Below are positions 44,672-53,537 of a stretch of DNA of 64,000 nucleotides, in pieces. Below the pieces are notes generated by a model, which ran no database searches, was not told the origin of the DNA, and was given only the letters and a program-made list of their open reading frames with translations. Position numbers and translations under genes: made by a program. Position 1 is the first letter of the stretch; every line of letters begins with the position of its first letter. The DNA comes from PFJX01 sp040751755 (GTDB lineage: Bacteria > Pseudomonadota > Gammaproteobacteria > Burkholderiales > Thiobacillaceae). Location: contig JBFMHC010000035.1 of the NCBI GenBank assembly GCA_040751755.1, positions 124,001-188,000 on the forward strand. Reading direction: 5' to 3'.

Positions 44672-45940
44672 TTGGACAATATCCCCCTAGAGGTCATGCT
44701 CGGCGCGCTCGCGCTGCTGTTGCTTGTCTCCGGTTTCTTTTCGGCCTCGGAAACCAGCATGATGGCGGTGAACCGCTATCGCCTGCGCACCCTCGCGAAG
44801 TCCGGACACCGCGGCGCGCGCCTCGCCGAGTGGCTGCTCGCGCAGACCGACAAGCTGCTGGGCGTGGTGCTGCTGGGCAACAATCTGGTCAACGCCGCGG
44901 CGGCCTCCCTGGTCACCCTCATCGCCTTCCGCCTGTTCGGCCAGAACGAGCTGGCCCTGACCCTGTCGACGCTCACCGTCACCTTCCTGATCCTGGTGTT
45001 CTCCGAGGTCACGCCCAAGGTCCTGGGGGCCTCCTATCCGGAGCGCATCGCCCCGGCGGCGAGCTTCGTCCTCGCGCCGCTGTTGAAGGCCTTCTATCCC
45101 GCGGTCTGGTTCGTCAATCTGTTCGTGCAGGGGCTGTTGCGCCTGCTGCGTCTGAACCCGCAGGCGGCGGCCGAGAACAGCATGGGCGTCGAGGAACTGC
45201 GCACCCTGCTGGCGGAGTCGGGTTCCTTCCTGCCGGCGCAGCACCGCGGCATCCTCATGAACCTGTTCGACCTGGAACAGGTCACCGTGGACGACGTGAT
45301 GCGCCCGCGCGGCCAGATCGAGGCGATCGACCTGGCGAGCGAGCCGGAGGACCTTCTGCACCAGCTGGTCACCAGCCACCACTCGCGCCTGCCGGTGTAC
45401 GACGGCGAGCCGAACAACGTCATCGGCATGCTGCAGGTGCGCCGCGCACTGGCACGGCTGCGGGAACAGGAATTCGAGCGCGAGGAGTTCCGTGCCCTGC
45501 TGCGCGAGCCGTACTTCATCCCCTCCGGCACCTCCCTATACAACCAATTGGCGCAGTTCCAGGCGACCCGCCAGAGCCTTGGCCTGGTGGTCGACGAATA
45601 CGGCGAGTTGCAGGGCCTGGTGACCATGGAGGACATCCTGGAGGAAATCGTCGGCGAGTTTTCCACCTTCAGGCCCGGCGAGCAGGGCGAGTCGGTGCTG
45701 GAGGCGGACGGCAGCGTCATGGTGGAAGGCGGGGCCTCGCTGCGGGAGCTCAACCGCAAGCTCGGCCTGGAACTGCCCACCGACGGCCCCCGCACCCTCA
45801 ACGGCCTGTTGCTGGAACGCCTGGAGGCGATGCCCGAGCCGGGGGTGAGCGTGATGATCGAGGGCTATCCGGTGGAGATCATCCAGGTGCAGGGGCGCAT
45901 GGTGAAGACCGCGCGCGTCGGGCGCCGCCGCGAGGTGTAG
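44672..45940 (+). CDS. CNNM/CorC (HlyC) family transporter, YfjD-like
   Basis: The 422-residue inner-membrane protein has a DUF21 domain with several membrane segments (LGALALLLLVSGFFSASETSMMAVNRYRLR ... VFSEVTPKVLGASYPE), paired CBS domains (about 200-330: VDDVMRPRGQIEAIDL, SRLPVYDGEPNNVIGML, LVVDEYGELQGLVTMEDILEEIVGEF) and a CorC_HlyC C-terminal domain. Relatives are linked to Mg2+ or Co2+ efflux. The TTG start gives MDNIPLEVM, which matches the MDDIPL start of homologues, although no ribosome site is evident. Confidence 0.88.
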   Translation: MDNIPLEVMLGALALLLLVSGFFSASETSMMAVNRYRLRTLAKSGHRGARLAEWLLAQTDKLLGVVLLGNNLVNAAAASLVTLIAFRLFGQNELALTLSTLTVTFLILVFSEVTPKVLGASYPERIAPAASFVLAPLLKAFYPAVWFVNLFVQGLLRLLRLNPQAAAENSMGVEELRTLLAESGSFLPAQHRGILMNLFDLEQVTVDDVMRPRGQIEAIDLASEPEDLLHQLVTSHHSRLPVYDGEPNNVIGMLQVRRALARLREQEFEREEFRALLREPYFIPSGTSLYNQLAQFQATRQSLGLVVDEYGELQGLVTMEDILEEIVGEFSTFRPGEQGESVLEADGSVMVEGGASLRELNRKLGLELPTDGPRTLNGLLLERLEAMPEPGVSVMIEGYPVEIIQVQGRMVKTARVGRRREV

Positions 45941-46023
45941 CGAGGTGCCGGAATTCTTTACATTTGCCAGGTCGCGGCGCAATATCCGCCGCACATGACA
46001 ACTACTAGGACAGTGCCACCCGT

Positions 46024-47745
46024 ATGGTAGCGGTAGCAGTTGGCGCCAATCTGACCGGTCTGTGTCGAGCCATGGTGACGCAGGGGCTGCTTTCCCAGGA
46101 GGAGGGGGAGAGCCTGCAGAACCAGGCACGTTCCTCGGGCGAGACCTTCCTCGCGCATCTGCTGCGCAGCCGCCGCTTTCGCGCCGAGCAGGTCGCTGCC
46201 TTCGCGGCGGTGAACTTCGGTTTCCCCCTCTTCAACCTCGATGCCCTCGACCCGGCGGTCATGCCGAAGTCGGTGGTCGATCCCAGGCTGCTCACCCGGC
46301 ACCGCGTCCTGCCCATCATGCAGCGCGGCAACCGCCTTTTCATCGGCGTCGCGGACCCGAGCAACCTGCAGGCGCTGGACGACATCAAGTTCCAGACCAA
46401 CCTGACCGTGGAGCCGGTCGTCGTCGAGGATGACAAGCTCGGCCGCTATCTCGATGAATACGGCCAGCACACCGAGGAAAGCATCCTCAAGACCATCGAC
46501 ACCGAGGACCTCAACCTCGAGTTCACCGACGACGAGGCGCAGGAGAAGGCGGACACCGCCGCCGCGGCCGACATCGACGACGCGCCGGTGGTCAAGTACC
46601 TGCAGAAGATCATGATGGACGCGATCAACAGCGGCGCCTCCGACATCCACTTCGAGCCCTACGAGAAGAACTATCGCATCCGCTTCCGCATGGACGGCAT
46701 GCTCTACGAGATGGCGCAGCCGCCGCTGGCGATCAAGGAGAAGATCGCCTCGCGCATCAAGGTGATCTCCAAGCTCGACATCTCCGAGAAGCGCGTGCCG
46801 CAGGACGGCCGCATGAAGCTGGTGCTGTCGCGCACCAAGGCGGTGGACTTCCGGGTCTCCACCCTGCCGACGCTGTACGGCGAGAAGATCGTCATGCGTA
46901 TCCTCGACGCCAAGGCGGCCACCGCCGGCATCGAGAACCTCGGCTACGAGCCGGACCAGCTGCAACTGCTGCTCGAAGCGGTTCAGCGCCCCTACGGCAT
47001 GGTCCTGGTGACCGGCCCCACCGGCTCCGGCAAGACCGTCTCGCTGTATTCCTGCCTGAACATCCTCAACAAGCCCGGTGTGAACATCTCCACCGTCGAG
47101 GACCCGGTGGAGATCCAGCTCGCCGGCATCAACCAGGTCAACGTGAACGACAAGGCGGGCCTCGACTTCGCCTCGGCGATGAAGGCCTTCCTGCGCCAGG
47201 ATCCGGACATCATCATGGTGGGCGAGATCCGCGACCACGAGACCGGCGACATCGCCATCAAGGCGGCGCAGACCGGCCACATGGTGCTGTCCACCCTGCA
47301 CACCAACGACGCGCCCAGCACCCTGACCCGTCTGGTCAACATGGGCATCCCCTCCTACAACGTCGCCGCCTCGGTCAACCTGATCACCGCGCAGCGTCTC
47401 GCGCGCCGCCTGTGCCCGAGCTGCAAGAAGCCCGTCGATATCCCGCCCGAGGCCCTGCTCAACGCCGGCTTCACGGAGGCGGACCTGGACGGCTCCTGGC
47501 AGGCCTATACCCCGGTCGGCTGCCCCGCATGCAAGGACACCGGCTACAAGGGGCGTGTCGGCATCTACCAGGTGATGCCGGTGAGCGAGGAGATCGGCCG
47601 CATCATCCTCAAGAACGGATCCGCGCTGGACATCGCCGAGCAGGCGCACCGGGAGGGCGTTCTGAACCTGCGCGAGGTGGGACTGTTGAAGGTCAAGCAG
47701 GGATTGACCTCCCTGGAGGAAGTCCTGTCGGTGACCAACGAATAA
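46024..47745 (+). CDS. pilB: Type IV pilus assembly ATPase PilB
   Basis: PilB (573 residues) drives pilus extension. The N-terminal domain (about 1-150) precedes the catalytic part. Walker A is GPTGSGKT near residue 332, the Asp box is around ISTVEDPVEIQLAGINQV, Walker B is DPDIIMVGEIRDHETGD and the His box is TGHMVLSTLHTNDA. A tetracysteine zinc site is seen in CPSCKKP and CPACKDTG. It heads a pilB-pilC-pilD cluster, with no pilA in between. Confidence 0.95.
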   Translation: MVAVAVGANLTGLCRAMVTQGLLSQEEGESLQNQARSSGETFLAHLLRSRRFRAEQVAAFAAVNFGFPLFNLDALDPAVMPKSVVDPRLLTRHRVLPIMQRGNRLFIGVADPSNLQALDDIKFQTNLTVEPVVVEDDKLGRYLDEYGQHTEESILKTIDTEDLNLEFTDDEAQEKADTAAAADIDDAPVVKYLQKIMMDAINSGASDIHFEPYEKNYRIRFRMDGMLYEMAQPPLAIKEKIASRIKVISKLDISEKRVPQDGRMKLVLSRTKAVDFRVSTLPTLYGEKIVMRILDAKAATAGIENLGYEPDQLQLLLEAVQRPYGMVLVTGPTGSGKTVSLYSCLNILNKPGVNISTVEDPVEIQLAGINQVNVNDKAGLDFASAMKAFLRQDPDIIMVGEIRDHETGDIAIKAAQTGHMVLSTLHTNDAPSTLTRLVNMGIPSYNVAASVNLITAQRLARRLCPSCKKPVDIPPEALLNAGFTEADLDGSWQAYTPVGCPACKDTGYKGRVGIYQVMPVSEEIGRIILKNGSALDIAEQAHREGVLNLREVGLLKVKQGLTSLEEVLSVTNE

Positions 47746-47757
47746 AAGGGATCAGGT

Positions 47758-48978
47758 ATGGCGGTGGCCAAGGCGGCAACGGTGAAGCAGATGCCCTTCC
47801 TGTGGGAGGGCACGGACAAGACCGGCAAGAAGGTGAAGGGCGAGATGATCGCGCCGGGCGAGGCGTTCGTGCGCCAGTCGCTGCGCCGCCAGGGCATCAA
47901 CGTGGCGAAGGTGAGCAAGCAGGGCCTGTTCGCGCGCACCAAGAAGATCACCGAGAAGGATATCGCCCTGTTCACGCGCCAGCTGGCGACCATGCTGAAG
48001 GCGGGCGTGCCCCTGCTGCAGGCCTTCGACATCACCGCGCGCAGCCACGCCAACCCCTCGCTGCAACGCCTGCTGGCGGAGATCAAGGCGGACGTGGAGG
48101 CCGGCAGCAGCATGAGCGCCGCCTTCGGCAAGCACCCCCAGTACTTCGATGGCCTGTTCTGCAACCTGGTGAACGCGGGCGAACAGGCGGGCATCCTCGA
48201 TACCGTGCTCGACCGTCTGGCAACCTACAAGGAAAAGATGCTTGCCATCAAGGGCAAGATCAAGTCGGCGCTGTTCTATCCGGTGACCGTGCTGGTGGTG
48301 GCCTTCATCATCACCGCCGGCATCATGATCTTCGTGATCCCCTCGTTCAAGACGCTGTATGCCGGTTCCGGCCAGGGCCTGCCCGCGCTGACGGAGATGG
48401 TCGTCTTCATGTCCGACCTCTTCGTCGAGTGGTGGTACCTGATCTTCGGCGCCATCGGCGGCGCGGTCTATGCCCTGACCTATGCCCTGAAGCACTCGCC
48501 CGCCTTCCGCGCCAAGATGGATGCCCTGATGCTGAAGGTGCCGGTGTTCGGCCCCCTGATCGAGAAGGCGACGGTGTCGCGCTGGGCGCGCACCTTCTCC
48601 TCCATGTTCTCCGCCGGCGTGCCCATGGTGGAGTCGCTGGATTCCGTCGCCGGTGCCTCCGGCAACCACGTGTTCGCCGAGGCGACGATGCGGATCAAGA
48701 CCCAGGTCGCCACCGGCTCCGCGCTCGCTACCTCGCTGCAGCAGGCGGGCGTGTTCCCCAACATGCTGATCCAGATGGTCGCCATCGGCGAGGAGTCGGG
48801 TTCGCTCGACACCATGCTCACCAAGGTCGCGGACTACTACGAGCGCGAGGTGGATGACGCGGTGGCCGGCATCTCCAGCCTCATGGAGCCCTTCATCATG
48901 GTCGTTCTCGGCACGCTGATCGGCACCATCGTCATCGCCATGTACCTGCCGATCTTCAAGATGGGTTCTGTCGTCTAA
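47758..48978 (+). CDS. pilC: Type IV pilus inner-membrane platform protein PilC
   Basis: PilC (406 residues) is the inner-membrane platform turned by PilB. Two T2SSF domains are seen: DIALFTRQLATMLKAGVPLLQAFDI and SRWARTFSSMFSAGVPMVESLDSV. Three membrane segments are visible (VTVLVVAFIITAGIMIFVI, YLIFGAIGGAVYALTYAL, FIMVVLGTLIGTIVIAMYL). It follows pilB by 12 bases. Confidence 0.95.
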   Translation: MAVAKAATVKQMPFLWEGTDKTGKKVKGEMIAPGEAFVRQSLRRQGINVAKVSKQGLFARTKKITEKDIALFTRQLATMLKAGVPLLQAFDITARSHANPSLQRLLAEIKADVEAGSSMSAAFGKHPQYFDGLFCNLVNAGEQAGILDTVLDRLATYKEKMLAIKGKIKSALFYPVTVLVVAFIITAGIMIFVIPSFKTLYAGSGQGLPALTEMVVFMSDLFVEWWYLIFGAIGGAVYALTYALKHSPAFRAKMDALMLKVPVFGPLIEKATVSRWARTFSSMFSAGVPMVESLDSVAGASGNHVFAEATMRIKTQVATGSALATSLQQAGVFPNMLIQMVAIGEESGSLDTMLTKVADYYEREVDDAVAGISSLMEPFIMVVLGTLIGTIVIAMYLPIFKMGSVV

Positions 48979-49021
48979 ACGCGCCGCGGCACCCGCGCCG
49001 CGGCCCTGTCCTGGGGCTCCC

Positions 49022-49882
49022 ATGTTCGATCTGCTTTCCACGCACAGCGGCGCGCTTGTCCTGGCTGCGGCCGTCCTCGGCCTGCTGATCGGCAGCTTCC
49101 TCAACGTCGTCATCCACCGCCTGCCGAAGATGCTGGAGCGTGAGTGGCGCGAACAGTGCGCCTGGCTGCACGGCGAGACGCAGGCGCAGGAGGCGGGGCC
49201 GACGCCCGCCTACAACCTGGTGCTACCGCCCTCCGCCTGCCCGCATTGCGGCCACCGCATACGCTGGTTCGAGAACATCCCCGTGCTGAGCTGGCTGGCC
49301 CTGCGCGGCCGCTGCGCGCAGTGCGGCGGGACGATCTCGCCGCGCTACCCCGTGGTGGAGGCGCTCACCGGCGCCCTGTTCGCCTATGCGGCCTGGCGTT
49401 GGGGCCTCGGCGTCGAGACGCTGTGGGTTTGGGCCCTGCTGGCGATCCTGGTCGCGCTCACCTTCATCGACCTCGACACCCAGCTGCTGCCGGACAGCCT
49501 GACCCTGCCGCTCGCCTGGCTGGGCCTGCTCGCCAACCTGCACGGCCGTTTCGTGCCCCTGGAGGAGGCGGTGCTGGGCGCGGTGATCGGCTATCTCAGC
49601 CTGTGGTCGGTGTACCAGCTGTTCAAGTTGCTGACCGGCAAGGAGGGCATGGGGTTCGGCGACTTCAAGCTGCTCGCCGCACTGGGGGCCTGGATGGGCT
49701 GGAAGATGCTGCTGCCCATCGTCCTGGCGGCCAGCCTCGCCGGCGCGCTGATCGGCGTGTCGCTGGTCCTGTTCCGCGGCCGCGAGCGCAGCCAGCCGTT
49801 GCCGTTCGGGCCCTGGCTGTCGCTTGGCGGCCTGGTCTGCCTGTTCTGGGGCGGCGAAATCCTCCAGGCCTGGCTGGGGTGA
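49022..49882 (+). CDS. pilD: Type IV prepilin peptidase / N-methyltransferase
   Basis: PilD (286 residues) cleaves and methylates prepilins. The N-terminal methyltransferase-side domain holds the zinc CPHC ... CAQC cysteines. Catalytic aspartates are in TFIDLDTQLLPD and GMGFGDFKLLAALGAW. Several membrane helices follow the family pattern. The stop codon shares one base with coaE. Confidence 0.95.
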   Translation: MFDLLSTHSGALVLAAAVLGLLIGSFLNVVIHRLPKMLEREWREQCAWLHGETQAQEAGPTPAYNLVLPPSACPHCGHRIRWFENIPVLSWLALRGRCAQCGGTISPRYPVVEALTGALFAYAAWRWGLGVETLWVWALLAILVALTFIDLDTQLLPDSLTLPLAWLGLLANLHGRFVPLEEAVLGAVIGYLSLWSVYQLFKLLTGKEGMGFGDFKLLAALGAWMGWKMLLPIVLAASLAGALIGVSLVLFRGRERSQPLPFGPWLSLGGLVCLFWGGEILQAWLG

Positions 49883-50502
49883 TGCGTGCCTATTGTCTCG
49901 GCCTGACCGGCGGCATCGGCTCGGGCAAGAGCACGGTGGCGACGCTGTTCGCCGGCCTTGGCGCGGCGGTGGTCGACACGGACGAGATCGCGCGCGAGCT
50001 GACCGCGCCGGGGGGCGCCGCCATGCCAGCCATCGTCGCGGCCTTCGGGGCGGACGCGCGGGACGCGCAGGGTGCCCTGGATCGCGCCCGCATGCGCGGG
50101 CTGGTGTTCTCGGACCCGGAAGCGCGCCGGCGCCTGGAGTCCATCCTGCACCCCCTCATACGCGCCGAGGCGGCGGGCCGGCTCGCGCGCGCGGGCCCGC
50201 CCTATGTGGTGCTGGTGGTGCCGCTGCTGGCGGAACGCCTGGACGATTACCGCGGCATCGTCGATCGCGTCGCGGTGGTGGATTGCGATCCGGCACAGCA
50301 ACTCGCCCGCATCGCCGCGCGGCCGGGGCTGGATGAGGCGCAGGCACGCGCCATCCTGGCGGCGCAGGCCGCCCCGGCGGCGCGTCTGGCGATTGCCGAC
50401 GACGTCATCGACAACCGCGGCGATCTGGCGGCATTGCGGGCGCAGGTCGTGTCCCTGCACGCGCGTTGTCTGCGCGCGGCCGGAATAAAATCGCCTGCCT
50501 GA
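49882..50502 (+). CDS. coaE: Dephospho-CoA kinase
   Basis: CoaE (206 residues) adds the 3'-phosphate in the last step of coenzyme A synthesis. The P-loop is in MRAYCLGLTGGIGSGKSTVA. The conserved VVDTDEIARELTAPGGAA and LHPLIRAEA segments follow, and VVPLLAE lies in the lid region. The pilD-coaE-zapD order is standard in beta- and gammaproteobacteria. An overlapping GTG one codon earlier is an alternative start. Confidence 0.93.
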   Translation: MRAYCLGLTGGIGSGKSTVATLFAGLGAAVVDTDEIARELTAPGGAAMPAIVAAFGADARDAQGALDRARMRGLVFSDPEARRRLESILHPLIRAEAAGRLARAGPPYVVLVVPLLAERLDDYRGIVDRVAVVDCDPAQQLARIAARPGLDEAQARAILAAQAAPAARLAIADDVIDNRGDLAALRAQVVSLHARCLRAAGIKSPA

Positions 50503-50600
50503 CAACAACTCATTGCCAGCGATGCCCCCCTTCCTGCAGAATCGCCGGTCAATCAAGCCCTTGCGGAATCTTCTTCAACCTGCCTGTCGGGCCATATCCA

Positions 50601-51350
50601 GTGACCGTATATGAATTTCCTTTGAACGAGCGCATCCGCACGTGGCTGCGTTTGGAGGATTTGTTCGGCAAGGCACAGTTCTTCATCGGTTCGGAGGATG
50701 CGCGCGCGCATCATGCCGCCCTGCTGGCGATCTTCGAGATCGTCGACGTCACGACGCGCTCCGAACTGAAGAACGAACTCATCCAGGAGCTGGAGCGCCA
50801 GAAGGTCGGCCTCGAGCAACTGCGTCGCAATCCCGCCGTCGACATCGAGCGCCTCGACGAGGTGCTGGTCAATATCGCCCGCGCGCTTGCCGGCCTGCTG
50901 GCGATGTCCGGCAAGATCGGCCAGCACGTGCGCGATAACGAATGGCTACTCGGCATCAAGGGTCGGGCCGGCATCCCCGGCGGGACGTGCAGCTTCGACC
51001 TGCCGGTCTACCACTTCTGGCTGCACCAGGACGGGAAGAATCGCCACTCGGACCTGATGACCTGGTTGAGCCCCATGCTGCCGATCAAGCATGCCGTCGA
51101 CGTGGTGTTGCGCATCCTCAGGGAAAGCGGACACGTGAGTTCCCACACCGCGCAGCAGGGCGTTTTCCAGCTGATGCTGGGTGGGCGGAGCGCACACATG
51201 CTGCGCGTCGCCCTCGACATGGCGTGCGCCCCCGAGGTCAGCGCCAACAAGTACGCGGTGAACATCCGCTTCCTGGTACCGGATACCGTGCAGAAGCCCC
51301 GGCTGTGTGACCGGGACATCGACTTCGATCTGACCTTCTGCAACCTCTGA
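50601..51350 (+). CDS. zapD: Cell division protein ZapD (YacF)
   Basis: ZapD (249 residues) cross-links FtsZ filaments at the Z ring. The GTG start gives MTVYEFPLNERIRTWLRLEDLF, the exact family N-terminus; an open frame extending 45 codons upstream does not look coding. The C-terminal beta-rich domain includes CSFDLPVYHFWLHQD and a QLMLGGRSAHMLRVALD segment. There is no DUF329/yacG gene directly after it. Confidence 0.93.
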   Translation: MTVYEFPLNERIRTWLRLEDLFGKAQFFIGSEDARAHHAALLAIFEIVDVTTRSELKNELIQELERQKVGLEQLRRNPAVDIERLDEVLVNIARALAGLLAMSGKIGQHVRDNEWLLGIKGRAGIPGGTCSFDLPVYHFWLHQDGKNRHSDLMTWLSPMLPIKHAVDVVLRILRESGHVSSHTAQQGVFQLMLGGRSAHMLRVALDMACAPEVSANKYAVNIRFLVPDTVQKPRLCDRDIDFDLTFCNL

Positions 51351-51369
51351 CCGGCCTGTGGCCGGTCAG
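51347..51369. terminator. Hairpin at the convergent ends of zapD and the M23 peptidase gene
   Basis: A perfect 10-bp stem (CTGACCGGCC / GGCCGGTCAG) with loop TGT begins at the zapD stop codon. It could stop transcription in both directions, but there is no T run on either side, so it may instead protect transcript ends. Confidence 0.4.
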
Positions 51370-51384
51370 CCCCCTGAACGATGT

Positions 51385-52668
51385 TTAGTCCAGCGATGCG
51401 AGGTTGGTGTCGCGCAGCAGCTTGAGCTTGCCAGCCAGCGGCGCGGAGATCGCCGCGAACTGGCCGCGGTAGCGGGCCTCCAGCGGGTAGGAGCTGGGCA
51501 GCTTCAGCGCCAGGGGGTTCTGCTGCACGTTGTTGACGCGGAATTCATAGTGCAGATGCGGGCCGGAGGCGAGCCCGGTCGCACCCACGTAGCCGATGAT
51601 CTGCCCCTGGCTGACCCGGGCGCCGCGCCGGATTCCCTTCTCGAAGCGCGAAAGGTGGCCGTAGGCGGTGCTGTAGGGCGATTTGTGCCGGAGCACGATG
51701 AGGTTGCCGTAGCCGCCCTGGCGGCCGGCGAAATCGACCACCGCGTCCGAGACCGCCCGCACCGGCGCGCCGGTCGGCGCGGCATAGTCGATGCCCTTGT
51801 GGGCACGCCAGATCTTCAGCACCGGATGCAGGCGCGCGACGGTGAAGCCGGAGGAGATGCGGTTGAAGGGCATGGGCGACTTCAGGAAGGCGCGCTTCAG
51901 GTTCTGGCCTTCCGGGGTGAAATAGCCCTCGCGCCCCTGCGGGTCCTTGAAGTACACGGCCTGGAAGCGCTTGCCCTGGTTGGTGAACTCGGCGGCGAGC
52001 AGGCGCCCGGTCTTCACCATCTGGCCCTGGTAGTAGAAGGCCTCGTAGACCAGTGAGAAGTGGTCGCCCTGGCGCAGGTCCTTGTGGAAATCGATGTCGC
52101 CGGAGAAGACCTCGGCCATCTCAGAGGCGATGCGGTCAGGGACGTCCGCGGCGTCGGTGGCGCCATACAGCGAGCTGACGATGTCGCCGGAGCGCAGCAC
52201 CTGATGCGCCTCCAGGGCAACGGCCTGTTCCTGGATGCGGAAGGTCTCGGCCACGCGTTGCGCGCTGATGAGGTTCTCCTCCGCGTTGAGGTAGCGGAAC
52301 AGCATCAGGCGGCCGCCGGAGGTGACGCGGGCGAGCACGGTGCGGCCGGAGATCAGCTTGCCGAGGCCGGCGTTGCCATGCGCGTCCTGCAGGAAGCGTT
52401 GGCGGTCCTCGTCGTTGACGCCGAGGCGGTCGAGCAGGGAGGAGAGGGTGTCGCCGCGCTGGATGCGCTCCTCGCGCCAGAAATCGAAGGAACCGCTGTC
52501 CAGCGGCTGGCCTTGCGGCAGCGCCATGGTCTCGACGACGGTCGATTGGGGCGGGAGATCGAGCGGCGCGTCGGAGGGGACCCCGAATGCCGCCACGACG
52601 CCCAGGAAGGGCAAGGTCGCCAGGGCGAGCAGCACGCGCTTGCGAAGCAGCGGTTTGGAGAAGTGCAT
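51385..52668 (-). CDS. M23-family peptidoglycan endopeptidase (MepM-like)
   Basis: The 427-residue exported protein has a signal anchor (RKRVLLALATLPFLGVVAAF), an OapA/LysM-like region (ERIQRGDTLSSLLDRLGV), a middle domain and a C-terminal LytM domain. Zinc ligands are intact in HKGIDYAAPTGAPV and GPHLHYEFRVN, with YGHLSRF between, so an active DD-endopeptidase that opens crosslinks for wall growth is expected. AAGG precedes the ATG. Confidence 0.9.
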   Translation of the reverse strand: MHFSKPLLRKRVLLALATLPFLGVVAAFGVPSDAPLDLPPQSTVVETMALPQGQPLDSGSFDFWREERIQRGDTLSSLLDRLGVNDEDRQRFLQDAHGNAGLGKLISGRTVLARVTSGGRLMLFRYLNAEENLISAQRVAETFRIQEQAVALEAHQVLRSGDIVSSLYGATDAADVPDRIASEMAEVFSGDIDFHKDLRQGDHFSLVYEAFYYQGQMVKTGRLLAAEFTNQGKRFQAVYFKDPQGREGYFTPEGQNLKRAFLKSPMPFNRISSGFTVARLHPVLKIWRAHKGIDYAAPTGAPVRAVSDAVVDFAGRQGGYGNLIVLRHKSPYSTAYGHLSRFEKGIRRGARVSQGQIIGYVGATGLASGPHLHYEFRVNNVQQNPLALKLPSSYPLEARYRGQFAAISAPLAGKLKLLRDTNLASLD

Positions 52669-52808
52669 TGGCGGGACCTTCTAAACAAAACCTCGCAGAG
52701 GCTAACAAAAATGCATGCCGCCTGCCATACGTGAATCTGCTTTAAAGAAGTGTCCCGGTTTGTACGATATAGGCCGGACCCCATGTGGACTCGGGCAGTT
52801 TCGCCAAC

Positions 52809-53537
52809 ATGACTTTGCAGGCCCCCCCCGAACGAATCGTGCTGACGCGCATCCGCGGCGAAGTGGAGAAGCAGTTGCGGGACAGCTGCGCGCCGCAGGA
52901 GATCCACGACTTCCTGGTGCAGCACTGGTCGCGGCTGATGACCAACATCTTCATGGTCAAGGGCAACCGCGACCCGGACTGGCAGGCGGGCTGGGACACC
53001 ATGAACGCGCTGATCTGGAGCCTGGCGCCGAAGCATGGCCGCAGGGAGACCACCCTGATGCTGCGCTCCCTGCCGAATCTGCTGGCGCGCTTGCAGGAGG
53101 GATGTTCCGCCCTGGGCCTGCCCGCCACGGTGCGCGACATCCTGTTCGAGCAGTTGGCGATGCTGCATGCCGCGGTGGCGCGCGAGGGGCTGCAGGCGCA
53201 CAAGACGGCGCACGCGCAGGATGCGGATGCCGCGGAGGCGGATGGAGAGCTTTCCACGGGGATCGACCTGAACGAATTGCCCCTGCCGACCCAGAGCCCC
53301 GATGGCCTGCCCAGGTCGACGTCGCGCGAGGAGCAGGCGCCGCTCCCGGAACTGTCGATCGGCGACCGCATCAGCCTGCGCGTGGCGGGCGAGGACCGGC
53401 CCATGTTGTTGAACTGGGTGAGCCCTATGGGGGGGATGTATCTGTTCACCAACGAACACGGCCTCGATGCCCTCACCCTCACGCGCGCGCGCCTGGAGGC
53501 CAAGTTTCACCAGGGCGAGGCCAGGCTGGTTTCCTAG
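52809..53537 (+). CDS. Short DUF1631-like protein (C-terminal module only)
   Basis: The 242-residue product resembles only the C-terminal third of the DUF1631 protein encoded at 56829-59150. Shared patterns are WDTMNALIWSLAPKHGRRETTLMLRSLPNLLARLQEG and LLNWVSPMGGMYLFTNEHG, the latter a PilZ-like beta segment. No N-terminal part exists upstream. It is therefore either a compact paralogue or a remnant; the frame is open and well conserved, favouring function. The start is uncertain (GTG at 52785 is the alternative). A C8 tract near the start (52822-52829) is in frame. Confidence 0.65.
   Translation: MTLQAPPERIVLTRIRGEVEKQLRDSCAPQEIHDFLVQHWSRLMTNIFMVKGNRDPDWQAGWDTMNALIWSLAPKHGRRETTLMLRSLPNLLARLQEGCSALGLPATVRDILFEQLAMLHAAVAREGLQAHKTAHAQDADAAEADGELSTGIDLNELPLPTQSPDGLPRSTSREEQAPLPELSIGDRISLRVAGEDRPMLLNWVSPMGGMYLFTNEHGLDALTLTRARLEAKFHQGEARLVS

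Noticed and set aside
45941..46023. Sigma-54 promoter for pilB
   Set aside because: No GG-N10-GC pair with acceptable flanks could be found in the 83-base gap.
52822..52829. C8 tract near the start of the short DUF1631 gene, considered as a phase-variation site
   Set aside because: The frame is intact as given (Ala-Pro-Pro) and there is no evidence of an out-of-frame variant.
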